From positions 1-64,000 of the forward strand of contig CAKTPP010000006.1 of the NCBI GenBank assembly GCA_934591895.1: 64,000 bases of DNA, read 5' to 3'. The translations under genes were made by a program, and so were the position numbers. The stretch comes from an uncultured Oscillospiraceae bacterium. GTDB lineage: Bacteria; Bacillota; Clostridia; Oscillospirales; Oscillospiraceae. The notes beneath the pieces were generated by a model. That model did not search any database. It had not been told where the DNA came from and was given only the letters and a program-made list of their open reading frames with translations. Shown one piece after another: positions 60,594-64,000 of this stretch; the stretch's first letter is position 1, and each line of letters opens with the position of its first letter.

Positions 60594-60630
60594 GATGACA
60601 ATCTCGCGCAAAAAAGAAGGAGGAGACACA

Positions 60631-63315
60631 ATGGCACAACTCAGACCGAAGATCGTGAAGCTGGCGAAGATCATTGGGGGCGTTACCGGCATCACGACCA
60701 AGATCGACGAAAACGCGCCCGAATACTACTGCATGGCGGGCATCCTCTCGGATGACGAGGCGGACATCGCCATTGCCGCCGGTCTGCGCAAGGAGCGCAC
60801 CGCGGGCTATCTCGCCAAGAAGGTCGGCAAGACCGTGGAGGAGATCGCGCCGCTGCTCGACAACCTCGTCTACTACGGCATCTTCCGCCGCTCGATGGAC
60901 AAGGCGCTCGGCGAGGACGTGTATTATATGCAGATCTTCGCGCCCGGCATCCTCGAGATGATGGTCAACCAGAAGGAGCTGCTCGCCACGCATCCGGAGG
61001 TCGGCCGCGCGTTCGATGAGTACACCCGCAACCTCGCCGCGAGCATGGGCGCCATGATCCCCGACGGCTACGGTCTCATGCGCGTCATCCCGGTCGAGAG
61101 CGCGCTCGAGGGCATCGAGGGCGTGAGCGACTATGAGCGCATCTCGCACTATCTGGATAAGTATGACCGCTTTTCCGTGTCCCCGTGCTCGTGCCGCGCG
61201 TCGCGCTCGAGCCTTGGCGACGGCTGCGGCCACCTTGAGGAGGATATGTGCGTGCAGATGGGCAGAGGCGCCGAGCACTACATCCGCACCGGCCGCGCCA
61301 GGGAGATCACGCGCGAGCAGGCGCTGGAGATCATCCAGCGCGCGGAGGAAAACGGTCTCATGCACGACATGGTCAACATCGAGGAGCCGGGCGAGAGCGC
61401 GGCCATCTGCAACTGCTGCGCCTGCGCCTGCTTCGGTCTGCGCGTGGGTCTGATGTTCGGCGCGCGCGACGCGATCCGCTCCAACTACGTCGCCGAGGTG
61501 GACGAGGCCAAGTGCGTCGCCTGCGGTCAGTGCGTGGAGACCTGCCCCGGCAACGCGCTCAAGCTCGGTCAGAAGCTGTGCTCGACCGAGGATCTGACGC
61601 CGCAGCCGGATTACGTCAAGCTCTCCGAGACCATCCACCCCAAGCGCTCGTGGAACCCCGACTACCGCGAGGATCACGAGGACGTCATGCCCACCGGCAC
61701 CGCGCCGTGCAAGACCGCCTGCCCCGCGCACGTGCCCGTGCAGGGCTATCTGAAGCTCGCCGCGCAGGGACGCTACACCGACGCGCTCGAGCTCATCAAG
61801 AAGGAGAACCCGTTCCCGGCTGTCTGCGGCCGCATCTGCAACAAGCGCTGCGAGACCGAGTGCACCCGCGGCGCGGTCGACGAGGCCGTCGCCATCGACG
61901 AGGTCAAGCGCTTCATCGCCGACCATGACCTGCACGAGGCCACGCGCTTTGTGCCGAAACTGTGCAACCAGATCGGCCGCCCGTACACGGAGAAGATCGC
62001 CGTCATCGGCGCGGGCCCCGCGGGCATGAGCTGCGCCTACTACCTTGCCAACAAGGGCTACCCCGTGACCGTGTTCGACCGCAACCCCGTCCCCGGCGGC
62101 ATGCTCACGCTCGGCATTCCGGGCTTCCGCCTTGAAAAGGACGTGCTCAACGCCGAGATCGACATCCTGCGCGAGATGGGCGTCGAATTCCGCTGCGGCG
62201 TCGAGGTCGGTAAGGACATCACCATCGAACAGCTGCGCGAGCAGGGCTACAAGGGCTTTTATGTCGCCATCGGCGCGCAGAAGTCGGCCAGGCTCGGCAT
62301 TGCGGGCGAGGAGCTCACGGGCGTCTACGGCGGCGTGGACTTCCTGCGCGCCGTGAACCTCGGCGAGCGGCCGGCCATCGGCAGACGCTGCGCCGTCATC
62401 GGCGGCGGCAACGTGGCCATGGACGTCTGCCGCAGCGCAGTGCGCCTCGGCGCGGACGAGACCTATGTCCTCTACCGCCGCAGCGAGGCAGAGCTGCCCG
62501 CCGACCCCGAGGAGGTCAGAGAGGCGATGGAAGAGGGCGTGCGCTTCCGCTTCCTGACCGCTCCGGTCGAGATCCTCGGCGCGGACGGCAAGGTCACCGG
62601 CATCCGGGTCGAGCGCATGGCGCTCGGCGAGCCGGACGAGAAGGGCCGCCGCAAGCCCGTCGGCACGGGCGAATTCGAGACGATCGCGCTCGAGTCCGTC
62701 ATCGGCGCCATCGGCCAGACGGTCGACTGGGGCGCGCTCGACACCGGCGCGCTCACGACGACGAAAAAGGGCACGGCCGAGGCCGACGGCCTCACGTATC
62801 AGACCGCGCAGCCGGACATCTTCGTCGGCGGCGACTGCTACACCGGCCCGAAGTTTGCCATTGACGCCATCGCCGCCGGCAAGGAGGCCGCCATCAGCCT
62901 GCACCGCTTCGTGCACCCCGGCCAGACGCTCACCGCCGGCCGCGACCGCCGCGTGTACCGCGCGCTCGACAAGGAGCACGCGCTCATCGAGACGGCGGGC
63001 TTCGACAAGGATCACCGCCAGATGCCGGGCTACAACGCCGCCAAGGCCAGGACCTTCTCCGATGCGCGCGTCACGTTCACGGAGGAGCAGGTCAAAAAGG
63101 AGTGCGCCCGCTGCCTCGGCTGCGGCGCGACGAAGGTCGACAGCTACCTGTGCATCGGCTGCGGTCTGTGCACCACGAAGTGCAAGTTCGACGCCATCCA
63201 TCTCAAGAAGGTGCGCGACTGGCACGCGGGCTCGTATGAGACCATGCCGATCAAGGTCGCCGAGGGCGTCGTCAAGCGCGCCGGCAGCATCGTCAAGAAG
63301 GCGGTCAGCAAGTAA
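60631..63315 (+). CDS. multidomain iron-sulfur/FAD oxidoreductase, GltD-like core
   Basis: An 894-residue protein. Residues 1-260 form an N-terminal region with a cysteine cluster CSCRASRSSLGDGCGHLEEDMC near 188 and ICNCCACACFG near 265. A ferredoxin motif CVACGQCVETCP near 295 follows. Then CKTACPAHVPVQGYLKLA (about 360) opens the GltD-type N-terminal Fe-S region, with IAVIGAGPAGMSCAYYL (FAD) near 455 and CAVIGGGNVAMDVCRSA (NAD(P)) near 590. The tail has two 4Fe-4S motifs, CARCLGCGATKVDSYLCIGCGLCTTKC. Start at 60631 with GGAGGAG. Probably transfers electrons between NAD(P)H, flavin and ferredoxin; partner unknown. Confidence 0.85.
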   Translation: MAQLRPKIVKLAKIIGGVTGITTKIDENAPEYYCMAGILSDDEADIAIAAGLRKERTAGYLAKKVGKTVEEIAPLLDNLVYYGIFRRSMDKALGEDVYYMQIFAPGILEMMVNQKELLATHPEVGRAFDEYTRNLAASMGAMIPDGYGLMRVIPVESALEGIEGVSDYERISHYLDKYDRFSVSPCSCRASRSSLGDGCGHLEEDMCVQMGRGAEHYIRTGRAREITREQALEIIQRAEENGLMHDMVNIEEPGESAAICNCCACACFGLRVGLMFGARDAIRSNYVAEVDEAKCVACGQCVETCPGNALKLGQKLCSTEDLTPQPDYVKLSETIHPKRSWNPDYREDHEDVMPTGTAPCKTACPAHVPVQGYLKLAAQGRYTDALELIKKENPFPAVCGRICNKRCETECTRGAVDEAVAIDEVKRFIADHDLHEATRFVPKLCNQIGRPYTEKIAVIGAGPAGMSCAYYLANKGYPVTVFDRNPVPGGMLTLGIPGFRLEKDVLNAEIDILREMGVEFRCGVEVGKDITIEQLREQGYKGFYVAIGAQKSARLGIAGEELTGVYGGVDFLRAVNLGERPAIGRRCAVIGGGNVAMDVCRSAVRLGADETYVLYRRSEAELPADPEEVREAMEEGVRFRFLTAPVEILGADGKVTGIRVERMALGEPDEKGRRKPVGTGEFETIALESVIGAIGQTVDWGALDTGALTTTKKGTAEADGLTYQTAQPDIFVGGDCYTGPKFAIDAIAAGKEAAISLHRFVHPGQTLTAGRDRRVYRALDKEHALIETAGFDKDHRQMPGYNAAKARTFSDARVTFTEEQVKKECARCLGCGATKVDSYLCIGCGLCTTKCKFDAIHLKKVRDWHAGSYETMPIKVAEGVVKRAGSIVKKAVSK

Positions 63316-63656
63316 TGCACGAGCTGGCACTGTGCGACGCGCTGCTCAAAATGGTGCGCGACATCTCCCGCGAGGAGGCGCTCGACGGCGTGCGCAGCAT
63401 CACGGTGCGCGTCGGGACGCTCTCGGGCGTCATCCCGCATTTTCTCACCGACTGCTGGGTCGCCGTGACCGACGGCACGGAGTATGACGGCGTGCCGCTG
63501 CGCGTCGAGACCGAGGCGGGGCGCGCCCGCTGTCTCGACTGCGGCGCGGAGTTTGAGGCCGACGTCAATGACCTCACCTGCCCCGCCTGCGGCGGGAAAA
63601 AGCTCATGCCGCTCACCGGCCGCGACATGACGCTGCAGGAGATCGAGGCGGATTAA
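63315..63656 (+). CDS. hypA: hydrogenase nickel-incorporation protein HypA
   Basis: HypA delivers nickel during [NiFe]-hydrogenase or urease maturation and carries structural zinc. The 113-residue protein starts MHELALCDAL, with the nickel-binding MHE. The zinc site is CLDCGAEF near residue 73 and CPACGGKK near 90. It overlaps the previous stop in TAATG. No [NiFe] hydrogenase, urease or other hyp gene is in the window; nickel use is also suggested by the CooC-like protein at 2.3-3.1 kb. Confidence 0.92.
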   Translation: MHELALCDALLKMVRDISREEALDGVRSITVRVGTLSGVIPHFLTDCWVAVTDGTEYDGVPLRVETEAGRARCLDCGAEFEADVNDLTCPACGGKKLMPLTGRDMTLQEIEAD

Positions 63657-63680
63657 CCCCGCAAACAGCATAGAAAAATC

Positions 63681-63706
63681 CCCCCGAAAGCAATGGCTTT
63701 CGGGGG
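63681..63706 (+). other. hairpin upstream of element D, matching its terminator
   Basis: CCCCCGAAAGC (63681-63691) pairs with GCTTTCGGGGG (63696-63706) but lacks a T-run. The same stem, with a T-rich tail, recurs at 63912-63939, so the element sits between two copies of one hairpin. Confidence 0.7.
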
Positions 63707-63714
63707 CATTGAGC

Positions 63715-63947
63715 CTGTCAAAAAGTATTACTTTTTGACAAAGGGGTTTGCGGCCTGACTGCAGCGCACGCGCCATCCGCTTTTGGCGGACGGCGCGCAC
63801 GTTTGCAGGCCGAGAAGTATTTTCTTCGCCGCACATGTCGCCGAAGAAAATGATTGGGCTTTCTTTGCGCCTGCGGGCGCAAACTCTACGAGGTTTTGGG
63901 ACAAGCTGAACGCCCCCGAAAGCCGTTGCTTTCGGGGGCATCTTTAT
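63715..63947 (+). repeat. structured 3'-UTR element, copy D, with intrinsic terminator
   Basis: Follows hypA on the same strand. H1 starts at 63716 (TGTCAAAAAGT). H2 is GCGCCATCCGC (63770-63780) with GCGGACGGCGC (63786-63796), one mismatch. H3 is ATTTTCTTCG around CACATGTCG, and H4 has TTTGCGCC arms. The terminator stem is 63912-63923 with 63928-63939, then a T-rich tail. It keeps the same order, spacing and conserved loop as copies A to C. Confidence 0.85.
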
Positions 63948-63959
63948 ATTATATGCAGA

Positions 63960-64000
63960 TCAGAAGTCGGCGTTTCCGACCGTGCGCGGATGCAGCTCCA
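63960..64000 (-). CDS. C-terminus of a protein, cut by window edge
   Basis: The final 12 codons before a TGA read ELHPRTVGNADF. The ending resembles the closing residues of class II aminoacyl-tRNA synthetases such as AsnRS (FPRTPGNAEF-like), but 12 residues are too few to assign. Hairpin 63912-63939 may also terminate this transcript from the other side. Confidence 0.35.
   Translation of the reverse strand, partial: ELHPRTVGNADF

Noticed and set aside
60427..63330. Minus-strand frame of 967 codons opposite the Fe-S/FAD enzyme and partly module 3
   Set aside because: The plus-strand protein has multiple cofactor motifs; the antisense frame also crosses a terminator and a promoter.
1..64000. 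CRISPR arrays, tRNA or rRNA genes, insertion sequences
   Set aside because: No regular spaced repeats, tRNA T-arm patterns, rRNA segments, transposase or integrase reading frames were seen. The repeated elements A to E have no encoded protein or terminal inverted repeats of the IS type.

Overview
The window looks like the replication-origin region of a GC-rich, strictly anaerobic, fermentative Clostridia member, probably of the Oscillospiraceae type. Pointers are the dnaA-dnaN-yaaA-recF-remB-gyrB-gyrA cluster, strong AAGGAGG ribosome sites, a cytoplasmic group-B-like [FeFe] hydrogenase, several 2-hydroxyacyl-CoA dehydratase-family proteins and a phosphocholine (lic) locus. This family assignment is inference. 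No tRNA, rRNA, CRISPR array, transposase or integrase gene was seen.

Layout. 0-17 kb, mostly minus strand: truA, an acetyl-CoA-synthase-like A-cluster protein with a CooC-type nickel ATPase, a divergent [FeFe] hydrogenase, guaB with a hairpin leader, an ECF-like sigma factor with a membrane partner, an M20 amidohydrolase operon, an SDR enzyme, a PrsA/SurA-like lipoprotein and mfd. 17-27.6 kb: dnaA, then oriC with DnaA-box-like sites and a five-unit DnaA-trio tract, then dnaN to gyrA, rnhA and two acetyltransferase-like genes. 28-39 kb: assorted metabolism, including a MTA/SAH-type deaminase, a DUF2156-PPOX fusion, ilvA-ridA, an ABC exporter, ferritin and an FMN alpha-hydroxyacid dehydrogenase. 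39-49 kb and 57-60.5 kb: three paralogous modules, each with a 399-aa-class and a 525-aa-class HgdB/BcrC-like subunit followed by a tiny single-pass membrane protein. Sodium symporters (SNF family, SstT) and a TetR regulator sit among them. 49.4-56.9 kb: licB, licA, licC, a YidC-sulfatase fusion, a TagF-like transferase and a CPBP protease in one minus-strand operon. 60.6-63.7 kb: an 894-aa Fe-S/FAD oxidoreductase and hypA.

Main findings. (1) The three-gene module occurs three times with the same order (small subunit, large subunit, micro-membrane protein). The micro-proteins share an N-x-D-M-K-L motif. No activator ATPase of the HgdC type lies in the window. (2) A TetR gene and the neighbouring module 2 share a TGTCAG-N5-CTGACA palindrome. 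(3) A structured element of about 230 nt occurs in four full copies and one deleted copy. It always lies downstream of a gene, in the gene's orientation, and ends in an intrinsic terminator; its stems differ between copies by compensatory changes, which points to a selected RNA structure. (4) A YidC-like insertase is fused to an LtaS-like sulfatase/phosphotransferase inside the lic operon, which lacks licD here.

How the genes may work together (inference): SstT and the SNF transporter could import amino acids that IlvA/RidA deaminate, with the dehydratase-family modules and Fe-S/FAD enzymes acting in low-potential electron disposal. The Ni-related genes (ACS-like, CooC-like, HypA) hint at carbon monoxide or hydrogen metabolism elsewhere in the genome.
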